Counted from the stretch's first letter, positions 8,622 through 18,419 are shown. The stretch: 33,215 nucleotides of DNA from Candidatus Bipolaricaulis sp. (GCA_028707055.1 JAQTVA010000005.1:1-33215); one strand, 5' to 3'. Program-made: numbers and translations. Notes: a model not told the origin generated them from the letters alone.

Positions 8622-9856
8622 AGGTGCCGCTCGATCTCCTTCAGCGACGGCTCCACGACGATCGGGGCGCCGATGATCGCTCGCGGCGAGGCGACGTCTT
8701 TCAGTCCATTCCCCGATACGACGACGGCCGCCGTCTTCCCCTCCAGTGTACCCGCCGCCGCGAGCTTGCGAAGCCCGGCGAAGGAGGCCGCCCCGGCCGG
8801 CTCCGCGAAGACTCCCGTTCGACGGGCCAGCGTCACGATCGCGTCGAGAATCTCCGCATCGCTGACCGTCACGAATTCGCCACCGTTCCTCGCCACGTAC
8901 GTCACCGCCTTGACGATGTCGCGCGGCTTTCCGACGCAGATGCTGTCAGCGACGGTGCGGGCCTCGCCGTCCTCGATCGCCACCGCGCGACCGCGATACG
9001 CGGCGGACGCCCGGGCGATTGCCGCGGAGCCCTCGGCCTGGACGCCGATGACGCGGGGGGCGTGCTCGAGCCATCCGAGTCGGACGAGCTCGTCGAATCC
9101 TTTGCACAGGCCGCTCACCACCGAGCCGTCTCCGACGCCGACGAGGACGACGTGGGGCGGGTTCCAGGCGAGCTGCTCGGCGATCTCGAGGGCCCCGGTC
9201 TTCTTCCCCTCGACGAGGTACGGATTCACGGCGGCGGAGCGGTTGTACCAGCCAAACGCCGTCGCCGCCTCCGCGGCGAGGTCGTAGGCCACGTCGTACG
9301 ACCCGCGAACGAGGAAGACCCTGGCGCCGTAGACGAGGAGCTGGGCCACCTTCGCCTCCGGCGCGCGCTCGGGAACGAAGATGACGGTCTCGAGGGCGGT
9401 CGACGCCGCGAACCCCGCGAGCGAGGACGCCGCATTCCCCGTGGACGCGCACGTGACGACGCCCTTCCGTTTCTCCTGGGCCTTGATGACGACGATCGAG
9501 CTTGCGCGGTCTTTGTACGACGCCGTCGGGTTCTGCCCGTCGTCCTTCACGTGGAGCGCGGCGAGCCGAAGCTCCCTCGCGAGCTCCGGAAACGCGTAGA
9601 GAGGCGTCCAGCCGACGCGAAGCGGCTGGATGAAACGGCGATCCTCGATCGGAAGGAGCGCCTCATACCGCCACATGGAGGGAAGCCCGGTTTCCGCGAA
9701 CGACGAGGGATGGAGAGTTCGGCGGAGTCGGTCGTAGTCGTAGAGGACTTCGAGCGTGCCGCGCCGTGGCCCGCAGGACGGGCAGGTGTATTCGGTCCGA
9801 GTCGGGTCGTACTCGACTCCGCAGGTGACGCACCGCAGGGTGGCGATTTCGCCCAT
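8618..9856 (-). CDS. Threonine synthase-like PLP-dependent enzyme with N-terminal zinc ribbon
   Basis: CVTCGVEYDPTRTEYTCPSC; PLP Lys motif NPTASYKDRASS; CASTGNAASSLAG; VSGNGLKD. ATG 9856 overlaps the ygfK-like TGA (ATGA); RBS AAAGGAG. Confidence 0.9.
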   Translation of the reverse strand: MGEIATLRCVTCGVEYDPTRTEYTCPSCGPRRGTLEVLYDYDRLRRTLHPSSFAETGLPSMWRYEALLPIEDRRFIQPLRVGWTPLYAFPELARELRLAALHVKDDGQNPTASYKDRASSIVVIKAQEKRKGVVTCASTGNAASSLAGFAASTALETVIFVPERAPEAKVAQLLVYGARVFLVRGSYDVAYDLAAEAATAFGWYNRSAAVNPYLVEGKKTGALEIAEQLAWNPPHVVLVGVGDGSVVSGLCKGFDELVRLGWLEHAPRVIGVQAEGSAAIARASAAYRGRAVAIEDGEARTVADSICVGKPRDIVKAVTYVARNGGEFVTVSDAEILDAIVTLARRTGVFAEPAGAASFAGLRKLAAAGTLEGKTAAVVVSGNGLKDVASPRAIIGAPIVVEPSLKEIERHL

Positions 9857-12800
9857 CAGGAGGCTCCTTTCTTTTCTCGCGGGAGAACGAACGCGGCGGA
9901 CGCCCGCAGGGCGCGGAAGACGGCGGCGGCCTCGACCACGGGGCGTAGGGAGCGCACTCCCTCGCCCTGGCGTGCGAGCCGTATCTCTGAGATGGCGAGC
10001 GCTGCCGACAGGCGAACGACGAGGTCCGCGTCCTCGCACGCGTATCCATCCGTCGTGCACGTGACGCGCATCGACTCACCGCTCGCGGTCCTGACGTCGA
10101 GCGCCGGCCCGCGAACCAGGAGGGCGTCCCGCTCCGCGGCGTCGAATGCGGCGCGGTCTAGGAACAGGCAGGGTTTGTCGGCGTACGGCTTCCCCTCGTG
10201 GACGCAGAAGGTCGCGCAGTTGCCGCACTCGTTGCAGAGGTCGTCGATGTGGAGGATCTGGCGCGGCTGCTCGATCCGGAGGCGGTCGTGGCCGACGACG
10301 GCGCCATCGGCGAGGGACACGACGGGAACGTCGACGTCGATCGGTTCGATCGCGTACGCGATGTTGGCGCGGTTCGGGCAAACCTCCACGCACTTGTCAC
10401 ACACGGTCGCGCACTGGAGGCAGCGGGCCGCCTCGCGGCGTGCCTGGTCCTCGGTCAACTCGGACGTGACGAGGTCGAACGCACCGCGTCGCGCCACTGG
10501 CAGACTCGCCGGGCGTTGACGCTCTTCGCGCCGGGCGCGGCGTCGGTGGATCTCGTCGAGGTTGCGCGCCGCCGCCGGCGGCACGCCATCGGGCGATGCC
10601 GGGAGGGGCACGCCAAGCCGCGTCAGTATGGCCTCCGCGGCGCGCCGCCCGTCGGCGACCGCGGCCACGACGATCGCCGGACCGCGGGCGACGTCGCCAC
10701 CCGCGTAGACGTCTTCCGAGGTCGCACGGCCGGTCGCCTCATGGACGACGACGCCTCCGTCCGCGCGGAGCTCGAACCTCCAGGAGTGCAGGTAACGGAC
10801 GTCGGAGCGTTGGCCGGTGGCGACGAGGATCGCATCGGCCGGGAGCCGAAGCTCGCTCCCCGGGATCGGCGACGGGCGGCGGCGCCCGTCGGGTCCCGGC
10901 TCGCCGAGTCGATTGCGGACTGCGTCGAGGGCCACGACACGACCGCCCTCGACGACGGCACCGACGGGAGAGACGAGCTCGAGGAGCGCGTTTCCCTCCT
11001 CGAGCAAGAGAGCGATCTCCTCCGCGTCCGCCGGCATCTCGGCGCGCGTCCGGCGGTAGACGACGGAGCACGGGCGGCCGGCGAGCCGCTGCACGGTTCG
11101 CGCGGCGTCCACCGCCGTGTTGCCCCCGCCGATGACGACGACCGACGTTCCGAGCGTGGGCGGCCGGCCGTGGGCGACGCGGTCGAGGAAGTCGACCGCC
11201 CCGTAGATGCCTGCGCCATGGACCCTGGAAAGCTCGGACGGGACAGAGTCGTTGGGGAAGCCGGTGGCGACGTAGACGGCGGCGAACCCCTCGCCGAGGA
11301 GCTCGCTCGGGGGGCGCGAGATCATCGCGTTGGTCCGGATTTCGACGCCGAGCGCGGCGATCCGCGCGACGTCGGCGGCGACTACCCTGGGCGGAAGGCG
11401 GAACGTGGGGGCGAGAGCCGGCATCCCGCCGGCGCGATCCTTCGCCTCGAAAATCGTCACGCCGACGCCGGCGAGCGCAAGGTAGAAGGCGACGGCGAGT
11501 CCCGACGGACCGCCACCAATCACGGCGACGCGATGGCCGGTGGACGCGGCGGGCGTAAGCTGGGCGAGTCCGTGCATGACGGCAAACCGCTTCAGGTCGC
11601 GGATCCCAACCGCTCGATCGACATTCGTCCGTGTGCAGCGTTCTTGGCAGAGGTGGGTACAGATGTGGCCGGTGATCCCCGGGAGGGGATTTCTGCGGAG
11701 GATCGTCGCTAGCGCCGCGTCCGCATTCCCGTCCTCGAGGTGTCCGACGTACTCGGGGACATCCTGCGCGATCGCGCAGGACGCGACGCATGGGGCGGCG
11801 ACGCAGTCGAACGCGCCGAGGGGCGACGAGACCTTCGGAAGCTTCGCCGGCACATACCCCTTGGCGTAGCGCGGATCGACGAGGGCGTCGGCGGCGATCC
11901 GCGCCAGGGTGGGGCCCGCATCCGCGGCGAACTCCGCGAGCGAGGAGGCGCCCGCTGCGGCCATCGCCTCGGCGATGCGCTCCAGGTACTGGGCGAACCG
12001 ACCGTAGCCTCCCGGCTTGAGCAGGTCGGAGGCCGTCGTCACCGGGCAGGCCCCGGCGGCGAGGAGCGGGGCGACGTTGTCGGCGTTCGCGCCGGCGGAG
12101 TACGAGACGGGGAGAGCCGTGCCGAACTCGCGACGCAACCGGAGGAAGAGGTCGAGGGTCACCGGGTAGAGCGGACGCCCCGACAGGTACATCTCGGCGC
12201 CGGGGAGGGCATCGCGGTGGTTGTGCACAGCGAGCGTGTTCGAGAGCTTCACGCCGAACGTGCGATCGCAGCGTTCCGCGGTGGCGCGGAGGGAAGCGAT
12301 GAGCTCGAGGGCTCGATCGTAGGTGAGGTCGTGCTCGAACGCGGCGCCGGGGACCTCGATCTCGGTGAAGCCGAGGCGGTCGTGGAGGATCTCTGCAAGG
12401 CGCTGGGCCCCGAGGAGCGTCGGGTTCAGCTTGACCGTCGTGTGGAGACCTCGTTCCTGGATCAGGTGGGTCGCGATCCGCTCGATCTCCTCGGGGGGAC
12501 AGCCGTGCATCGTCGACAACGTCACGCTGCTCACAATCTGGTCGGGAATGGCGAGGTCGGCGAAGCGCGGAAAGCGGCTGCGGAGGGCTTCGCGGATCGG
12601 CTCGAGGAGCCGGGAGGCGTCTTCCAAGCCATCCATGAACCGCTGCATGCGCGGGCTCTGGATCCCATCGAGGTTGTAGCCCACGCTCATGTTGAAGACC
12701 GTCCCGATCGGGAGACGATCCTCGAGATCGAGGAGGCGTTGGAGAACGTGGACGAGCGTCCACGCTGACGCGTACTCGCGAATCGACTCCTCCAGGCGAA

Positions 12801-13143
12801 GCTCTTGTGACCACTCGACGTTGTACCCTTCATCGGCGACGTCGATGCACGGTCGCGGAATGTCAAGCTCGTCTTGGATCTGAACCGTCTTCAACTCGAT
12901 GAACCGCGCGCCGCAGGCCCACGCCGCGGCGATGTTCCCCGCGAGCTGTGTGTGCGGGCCGGCGGCCGGACCGATGGGGGTCGCGAGCGGCGCCCCGTAA
13001 AGGCGTGTCTCGAATGGAGCGGCCTTCCGCGGACGATACAGGAGGCTCCCAGGAATGCCAAGCAGGCTGCCTCGCTCGCGATACTCGTCGAGGATGCGTC
13101 GAAGGAGGAGCTCAAACGGCATCGGACGCATCGCCGCGCTCAT
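9856..13143 (-). CDS. YgfK-like putative selenate reductase subunit (dihydroorotate-dehydrogenase-like N-terminus, GltD-like NAD(P)/FAD domain, C-terminal ferredoxin domain)
   Basis: GAPLATPIGPAAGPHTQLAGNIAAAW, HGCPPEEIERIA, CVASCAIAQDVPEYV, VAVIGGGPSGLAVAFYLA, VVVIGGGNTAVDAARTV, CLQCATVCDKCVEVCPNRAN...CNECGNCATFC. ATG 13143 with AGGAGG. Confidence 0.92.
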   Translation of the reverse strand: MSAAMRPMPFELLLRRILDEYRERGSLLGIPGSLLYRPRKAAPFETRLYGAPLATPIGPAAGPHTQLAGNIAAAWACGARFIELKTVQIQDELDIPRPCIDVADEGYNVEWSQELRLEESIREYASAWTLVHVLQRLLDLEDRLPIGTVFNMSVGYNLDGIQSPRMQRFMDGLEDASRLLEPIREALRSRFPRFADLAIPDQIVSSVTLSTMHGCPPEEIERIATHLIQERGLHTTVKLNPTLLGAQRLAEILHDRLGFTEIEVPGAAFEHDLTYDRALELIASLRATAERCDRTFGVKLSNTLAVHNHRDALPGAEMYLSGRPLYPVTLDLFLRLRREFGTALPVSYSAGANADNVAPLLAAGACPVTTASDLLKPGGYGRFAQYLERIAEAMAAAGASSLAEFAADAGPTLARIAADALVDPRYAKGYVPAKLPKVSSPLGAFDCVAAPCVASCAIAQDVPEYVGHLEDGNADAALATILRRNPLPGITGHICTHLCQERCTRTNVDRAVGIRDLKRFAVMHGLAQLTPAASTGHRVAVIGGGPSGLAVAFYLALAGVGVTIFEAKDRAGGMPALAPTFRLPPRVVAADVARIAALGVEIRTNAMISRPPSELLGEGFAAVYVATGFPNDSVPSELSRVHGAGIYGAVDFLDRVAHGRPPTLGTSVVVIGGGNTAVDAARTVQRLAGRPCSVVYRRTRAEMPADAEEIALLLEEGNALLELVSPVGAVVEGGRVVALDAVRNRLGEPGPDGRRRPSPIPGSELRLPADAILVATGQRSDVRYLHSWRFELRADGGVVVHEATGRATSEDVYAGGDVARGPAIVVAAVADGRRAAEAILTRLGVPLPASPDGVPPAAARNLDEIHRRRARREERQRPASLPVARRGAFDLVTSELTEDQARREAARCLQCATVCDKCVEVCPNRANIAYAIEPIDVDVPVVSLADGAVVGHDRLRIEQPRQILHIDDLCNECGNCATFCVHEGKPYADKPCLFLDRAAFDAAERDALLVRGPALDVRTASGESMRVTCTTDGYACEDADLVVRLSAALAISEIRLARQGEGVRSLRPVVEAAAVFRALRASAAFVLPREKKGAS

Positions 13144-13153
13144 CGTGTCCTCC

Positions 13154-14479
13154 TCACGCGATCCGCTTCCACAGACGACCTGCTTCCTCTCTTGCCCGCG
13201 CATACTCGGCCTGCTCGTCGATGTCCACGAACGCTCCGCCGCGCAGGATGGGACGGCCGGCAACGTACAGGTCATGGACGCGAAACGCGTGTACGGCGAC
13301 TCCGAACAGGAGGTGGCCCAGGACGTTGTCTGCGTTGAGCGGCGTGGGAGCGACGTAGTCGAGCACCGCCACGTCGGCGGCCGCGCCGGGCGCAAGCCGT
13401 CCCGCCCGAACTCCGAACGTGCGCTCCACGATCGCCGGGTTGTTGCGAAAGAGAAGACGATCGAGTTGCGGGAACGTCCCCGCAAGCGCGTCTTGCCGAG
13501 TCTGGCGCTGAGCGAGTCCCGCCGTGAACAGCTCGGCGAGCAGATTCGCACCGAGACCGTCGGTGCCGAGCCCGGCCACGACGCCACGGTCGAGGAAGCC
13601 GGCGAGGTCGAAGGTGCCGACGGCGTTGTTCATGTTGGATCGAGGATTGTGGACAACGATGGCGTCACGCTCGGCGATCCTGTCCTTCTCTCCGCGATCG
13701 ACGTGCAGGCAGTGCGCGAGGATCGAGCGCGGGCGAAGGAGCCCGAATCGGTCGAGGCGCTCGACGATCCTCAGGCCGTGGTGATCGACGCAGTCACGCT
13801 CGTCCTCGGGCCCCTCGGCGACGTGAATGTGGATTCCGGCGCCGTCGGGAATCGCCGCCGCCGCCGCCGCGAGCGTCCGGTCGCCGAGCGTGAACGACGC
13901 GTGGAGCCCGAAGTGAGCCGACCAGAGCCGGTCCTGTGGGTCGAGAGTGGACAGGAAGCGAGCATTCTCCTCGATCCCGAGGGCCGCGCGCTCCTCTCCG
14001 TCGCGATCGGACACCTCATAGCCCAGGGCCGCCCGGAGCCCGACGCGGCGGCACACGGCGTCGCGCACGCGGTCGAGCGAACCGGGGATCGCGTTCGGGC
14101 TCGCGTGATGGTCGATGAGGCTGGTGACGCCGCAGCGTGCCGCCTCCATGGCCCCGATGAGGGCACTCGTCGTGACGCTCGAATCATCGAGGGCCTTGTC
14201 CAGCTTCCACCACAGCTGCTCGAGGATCTGCGTGAAGGTCCGCGGTCCGTATTCGGGGAGGGACAGTCCTCGGGCGAGGCTGCCGTAGAGGTGGGTGTGC
14301 GCGTTGATGAGCCCCGGGATCGCGAGCCTTCCCTCGGCGTCGACCCGTTCATCCGCCGCGAAGCGGCCGTCGGGCCGGTCGGTGAGAGCGACGATGTATT
14401 CGTCCTCGATGCCGATCGATCCGCGCTCGATGACCCGCTCCCCGTCCCACACGACGGCGTTGTCGATCGCTCGCCTCAT
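13154..14479 (-). CDS. SsnA-like amidohydrolase / putative aminohydrolase
   Basis: IPGLINAHTHLYGSLARGL, IHIHVAEG, ILAHCLHVD, VHNPRSNMNNAVG, GLGTDGLGANLL. ATG 14479 with GGAGG. Confidence 0.88.
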   Translation of the reverse strand: MRRAIDNAVVWDGERVIERGSIGIEDEYIVALTDRPDGRFAADERVDAEGRLAIPGLINAHTHLYGSLARGLSLPEYGPRTFTQILEQLWWKLDKALDDSSVTTSALIGAMEAARCGVTSLIDHHASPNAIPGSLDRVRDAVCRRVGLRAALGYEVSDRDGEERAALGIEENARFLSTLDPQDRLWSAHFGLHASFTLGDRTLAAAAAAIPDGAGIHIHVAEGPEDERDCVDHHGLRIVERLDRFGLLRPRSILAHCLHVDRGEKDRIAERDAIVVHNPRSNMNNAVGTFDLAGFLDRGVVAGLGTDGLGANLLAELFTAGLAQRQTRQDALAGTFPQLDRLLFRNNPAIVERTFGVRAGRLAPGAAADVAVLDYVAPTPLNADNVLGHLLFGVAVHAFRVHDLYVAGRPILRGGAFVDIDEQAEYARAREEAGRLWKRIA

Positions 14480-14522
14480 CGAACCTCCGTTCCGATCAAC
14501 GGTTTCCTCGGCTTGTGGGGAG

Positions 14523-14551
14523 AGAATAGCGGCTGCCGGACGGTCAGACAA
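14523..14551 (-). promoter_or_regulatory. Putative promoter for the ssnA/ygfK operon: TTGTCT -17- TATTCT
   Basis: Reverse complement of agacaa (14546-14551), 17 nt, agaata (14523-14528), 44 nt upstream of the ssnA-like ATG. Confidence 0.4.
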
Positions 14552-14703
14552 CGCCCGCCCCCACCCGACCGACGGCCGGACCGGCGACTCGGAGTACGGC
14601 GCCCAGAGCGGAAGCCCATCGCAGAATCTCGGGAGAACGGCCAGAGGAGGATCCGGCAAGATGGGCAACACAAGAGGCTTCGGAGGGCGAGGTCGGAGGA
14701 CGC

Positions 14704-14732
14704 TTGTTTCCGCGTTGGGCGATAGGAATAAT
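14704..14732 (+). promoter_or_regulatory. Putative promoter for the FAD/Fe-S/Mo subunit operon: TTGTTT -17- AATAAT
   Basis: Spacing and -10-like hexamer, 25 nt before the candidate GTG start at 14757. Confidence 0.35.
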
Positions 14733-14765
14733 CGACGGGAAGGGCTGGAAGGAGTCGTGAGAGTC

Positions 14766-15611
14766 GTGGAGCTCCATCAGATTCAGTCGATCGTCCGTCC
14801 GACCACGCCCAGCGAGGCGTGGAGTCTGCGAACGGCCCAGCCGGAGGCGACGCGATTCCTCGGCGGCGGAATCGACCTCGTCCTCTACACGCCGGGAACG
14901 GTGACGACCCTCATCGACCTCTCGGGGCTCGGCCGGCAGGGTGTGACCGCGGACCGCGACGGGGTCGCGATCGGCGCCGAGACGACCCTGTCGGAGCTGC
15001 TCGAGGCATCGCCGATCGCGTCGTATGCCGGGGGGATTCTTGTCGAGGTGTTGCGGCACGTCGCATCCCCGTTGCAGCGCAACGTCGCGACCGTCGGCGG
15101 CGCTGCGGCCCGCGCGCACCCGTGGTCGGATGTGGTCCTGGCCATGCTTGTGCTCGATGCGGAGATCGAGGTCTTCGACGGCGCATCGCGATCGGTGCCG
15201 GTCGCGGAGTTCTTCGCCACGCAGGCGAAGAACGTGGCGCCTCTCATCACCGGAATTCGCCTTCCGAAGCGACCGAGCACCGCGCGCGGCGCATTCGAGA
15301 AGTTCGGGCGGACGGGGTCCGACGTCGCTCTCCTGAACTGCGCCTGCGTTGCGGATGCGGTGGACGGCGGCGTCCGCAACGTGCGCATTGCGGTGGGGGG
15401 AACGCCGAGCTTGGCGCGCCGCCTCCCGGAGGCGGAAGCTGCTCTCGAAGGGGAGCCGCTGTCCACGGCGCGAGCCGCCGAGGTGGCGTCGATCGCGGCG
15501 CGCGTCGTCGATGCTCGCGAGGACCGACGGGCGTCGGAGTCGTATCGCCGCACGTTGACGGAGGTCGGCGTCCGGCGATGCCTGGCGAGACTCGCGGGGG
15601 AGGATGCGTGA
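14766..15611 (+). CDS. Molybdenum hydroxylase FAD-binding subunit, copy 2 (divergent)
   Basis: FLGGGIDLVLYTPGTVTTLIDLSGL and QRNVATVGGAAARAHPWSDVVLAML. Start ambiguous: GTG 14757, GTG 14766 or ATG 14661 are in frame. Confidence 0.85.
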   Translation: MELHQIQSIVRPTTPSEAWSLRTAQPEATRFLGGGIDLVLYTPGTVTTLIDLSGLGRQGVTADRDGVAIGAETTLSELLEASPIASYAGGILVEVLRHVASPLQRNVATVGGAAARAHPWSDVVLAMLVLDAEIEVFDGASRSVPVAEFFATQAKNVAPLITGIRLPKRPSTARGAFEKFGRTGSDVALLNCACVADAVDGGVRNVRIAVGGTPSLARRLPEAEAALEGEPLSTARAAEVASIAARVVDAREDRRASESYRRTLTEVGVRRCLARLAGEDA

Positions 15612-16087
15612 TGGCGAGCGTGGAGTTGACGATCAACAGCGTGCGTCGAACCCTGGACGCGGCCCCCGGAGAGACGCTGCTCGAGGTGCTCCGACGCGAG
15701 GGGTACACCGGGGTCAAGAGGGGATGCGGCTCGGGAGACTGCGGGGCGTGCACCGTGCTCCTCGACGGCCGTGCGGTCAACGCGTGTCTCGTTCTCGCCG
15801 CCAAGGCCAATGGCAAGGAGATTCTAACGATCGAGGGCCTGGCGAGCGGGGATGCGCTGCACCCGATTCAGGAGGCCTTCCTCGACGAGGGTGCGGTGCA
15901 GTGCGGGTACTGCACGCCGGGTATGATCCTCTCCGCCTACGACCTGTTATCGCGAAACCCGACTCCGAGTGAGGGGGAGATCCGGCAAGCGATCTCCGGC
16001 AACCTCTGCCGCTGTACCGGCTATGTCAAGCAAGTTCGAGCGATCCAAGCGGCGGCGGAACGCATGAGGAGCGCGCGACATGAGTGA
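15611..16087 (+). CDS. Molybdenum hydroxylase [2Fe-2S] subunit, copy 2
   Basis: GCGSGDCGACTVLLDGRAVNACLVLA and GAVQCGYCTPGMILSAYDLL...ISGNLCRCTGY. TGATG overlap with upstream gene. Confidence 0.95.
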   Translation: MASVELTINSVRRTLDAAPGETLLEVLRREGYTGVKRGCGSGDCGACTVLLDGRAVNACLVLAAKANGKEILTIEGLASGDALHPIQEAFLDEGAVQCGYCTPGMILSAYDLLSRNPTPSEGEIRQAISGNLCRCTGYVKQVRAIQAAAERMRSARHE

Positions 16088-18419
16088 GCGAGCCCGCGAG
16101 CCGTTTGTCGTGGTGGGGAAGAGCGTTCGGAAGGTCGACGGCGTTGGGCTCGTGAAGGGGAAGCCGAAATTCGTCGCCGACGTGGACCTGTCGGACGTCC
16201 TTCACGTTAGGATCCTTGGCAGCCCGCACGCCCACGCGCGGATTGTCAGCATCGACACCTCGGCCGCGGAGCGGATTCCGGGCGTAGTCGCCGTGCTGAC
16301 CCACGCGAACACGCCGGCGACGCGCCACACGACGGCCGGGCAGGGGTATCCTGAGCCGTCGCCGTACGACACACGAATGTTCGACACGAAGGTGCGGTTT
16401 GTCGGCGACCGCGTCGCAGCGGTGGCGGCCGAGACGGAGGAAGCCGCAGAGAAGGCGCTGCGAGCCCTTCGTGTGACGTACGAAGAGCTGCCGGCGGTGC
16501 TGTCGATCGATGAGGCGCGCGCCCACGGCGCGCCCGTGATCCACGACGAGGGTGACTCGACAGGGATTTACGACGCTGCGCGAAACATCGTCGCGGACGT
16601 GGATATCGATGTCGGCGACGTCGGCCGGGGGTTCGCGCAGTCCGCGGTGACGGTCGAGACGACGTGCGAAACCCAGTATGCACAACACACGCCGATCGAG
16701 ACCCACGTGGTCCACAGCCTTCTCGACAGCGATGACCGGCTCGTGCTCCGGACCAGCACGCAAGTCCCGTTCCACGCTCGGCGCATCGTCGCGCAGACGC
16801 TCGGAATCCCGATCCAGCGGATTCGCGTGATCAAGCCGCGGGTCGGCGGCGGCTTCGGAGCGAAACAGGAGGTGCTGCTGGAGGATATTGCGGGGTGGGT
16901 CACGCTTCGGACCGGCCGCCCGGCGTTCGTCTGCTTGTCACGCGCGGAGGAGTTCGTCGCCGCTCGGACGCGGCATCCGATGCGCGTGCGGGTCAAGCTC
17001 GGCGCGAACGCCGACGGGGTGCTTCAGGCGATCGAGATGGAAGCGACGTCGAACACGGGCGCATACGGAGCCCACGGGCTCACGGTGCTGGCCAACACCG
17101 GGTCGAAGACGCTGCCGCTCTACAACAAGGCGGAGAATGCTCACTTCTACGGCCAGGCTGTGTACACGAACCTCCCGGTTCCCGGTGCCTACCGCGGGTA
17201 CGGCGCGACGCAGGGGTACTTCCCTCTCGAGACCGCGATGGACGAACTCGCGGAGCGCCTCGGCCTTGACCCGATCGAGCTGCGGCGACGGAACCACATC
17301 CGGGTCGGAGAGGGGTCGCCGATCTTCGAGAAGCTCGGCGAGGGGCGCGAGGGAGTCTCGCAGACGGTGAAGAGCTGCGAGCTCGAGCGGTGCCTCGCAG
17401 TCGGCGCCGAGCGAATCGGGTGGCGCGAGAAACGAGGGACGCGCCGGCGCGAGGGACCCTGGGTTCACGGAGTGGGGATGTCGATCATGATGCAGGGATC
17501 GGGGATTCCGCAGATCGACATGGCCGCGGCGACGATCAAGATGAACGAGGACGGCTCGTTCAACCTACTCGTGGGAGCGACGGACATCGGGACCGGGTCC
17601 GACACGATCCTCGCTCAGATCGCGGCCGAGGTCCTCGGTGTTCCTGCGTCGCGGATGATCGTGACGTCCTCCGACACGGACCTCACGCCGTTCGACGTTG
17701 GAGCGTATGCGTCGTCCACGACCTACGTCTCGGGGATGGCGGTTGAGCGCGCGGCGGGGAAAGTGCGCGAACAGATCCTCTCGGTGGCTGCCGCGATGTG
17801 CAAGGAGCCCGTCGAGAACCTCCGGCTTCTCGAGGAACACGTCGTCGGACCCGCGGCGCGGGTCCCGCTGGCGGAGGTGTGTCGGCGTGCGATGTACTCG
17901 TCCGAGCAGTTCCAGATCGCCGCGACGGCGTCGTGCGTCCCTACGGAATCTCCGCCGCCCTTCCTGGCCAGTTTCGCCGAGGTCGCCGTCGACGTGGAGA
18001 CAGGGCGCGTGAAGGTGGTCCGCTACGTGGCCGTCGCGGACTGCGGGGTCCCGATCAACCCCCTCATGGCGGAAGGGCAGATCGAAGGCTCGATCGTGAA
18101 CGGGCTCGGCTACGCTCTCACGGAAGAGATGCTGTTGAGTTCGACGGGCCGCGTGCGGAACCCATCCCTCTTCGACTACAAGATTCCGGGGGCCCTGGAC
18201 GTTCCGGCTCTGGACGTGATCCTCGTCGGATCGTATGAGCCGACGGGGCCGATGGGCGCGAAGTCGGTCGGCGAGATCGGAATCAACGGACCGATGCCGA
18301 CGATCGCCAACGCGATCTATGATGCGGTGGGAGTCCGTCTGCACGAGACGCCGTTCACACCCGAACGCGTGCTCGCAGCGATTCGACGTGAGGCGGCGGA
18401 GCGGTGCCCGTTGGCGTGA
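16080..18419 (+). CDS. Molybdenum hydroxylase, molybdopterin-binding large subunit (xanthine dehydrogenase family)
   Basis: VGKSVRKVDGVGLVKGKPKFVADV, RVGGGFGAKQE, PGAYRGYGATQGYFPLETAMDELAERLG, TDIGTGSDTILAQIAAEVLGV, GPMGAKSVGEIG. Overlaps upstream gene by 8 nt. Confidence 0.95.
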   Translation: MSERAREPFVVVGKSVRKVDGVGLVKGKPKFVADVDLSDVLHVRILGSPHAHARIVSIDTSAAERIPGVVAVLTHANTPATRHTTAGQGYPEPSPYDTRMFDTKVRFVGDRVAAVAAETEEAAEKALRALRVTYEELPAVLSIDEARAHGAPVIHDEGDSTGIYDAARNIVADVDIDVGDVGRGFAQSAVTVETTCETQYAQHTPIETHVVHSLLDSDDRLVLRTSTQVPFHARRIVAQTLGIPIQRIRVIKPRVGGGFGAKQEVLLEDIAGWVTLRTGRPAFVCLSRAEEFVAARTRHPMRVRVKLGANADGVLQAIEMEATSNTGAYGAHGLTVLANTGSKTLPLYNKAENAHFYGQAVYTNLPVPGAYRGYGATQGYFPLETAMDELAERLGLDPIELRRRNHIRVGEGSPIFEKLGEGREGVSQTVKSCELERCLAVGAERIGWREKRGTRRREGPWVHGVGMSIMMQGSGIPQIDMAAATIKMNEDGSFNLLVGATDIGTGSDTILAQIAAEVLGVPASRMIVTSSDTDLTPFDVGAYASSTTYVSGMAVERAAGKVREQILSVAAAMCKEPVENLRLLEEHVVGPAARVPLAEVCRRAMYSSEQFQIAATASCVPTESPPPFLASFAEVAVDVETGRVKVVRYVAVADCGVPINPLMAEGQIEGSIVNGLGYALTEEMLLSSTGRVRNPSLFDYKIPGALDVPALDVILVGSYEPTGPMGAKSVGEIGINGPMPTIANAIYDAVGVRLHETPFTPERVLAAIRREAAERCPLA

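Noticed and set aside
10739-12814. 691-aa minus-strand ORF overlapping ygfK-like gene in another frame
   Set aside because: Out-of-frame Arg/Pro-rich translation of the ygfK-like gene; not supported by motifs or RBS.
13055-14725. 556-aa plus-strand ORF opposite ssnA-like gene
   Set aside because: Antisense of a clear amidohydrolase; composition typical of GC-driven spurious ORFs.
14661-14757. In-frame ATG at 14661 with AGAGGAGG upstream as alternative start of FAD subunit 2
   Set aside because: Would add an atypical basic N-terminal extension and place the putative promoter inside the gene; kept only as an alternative start.
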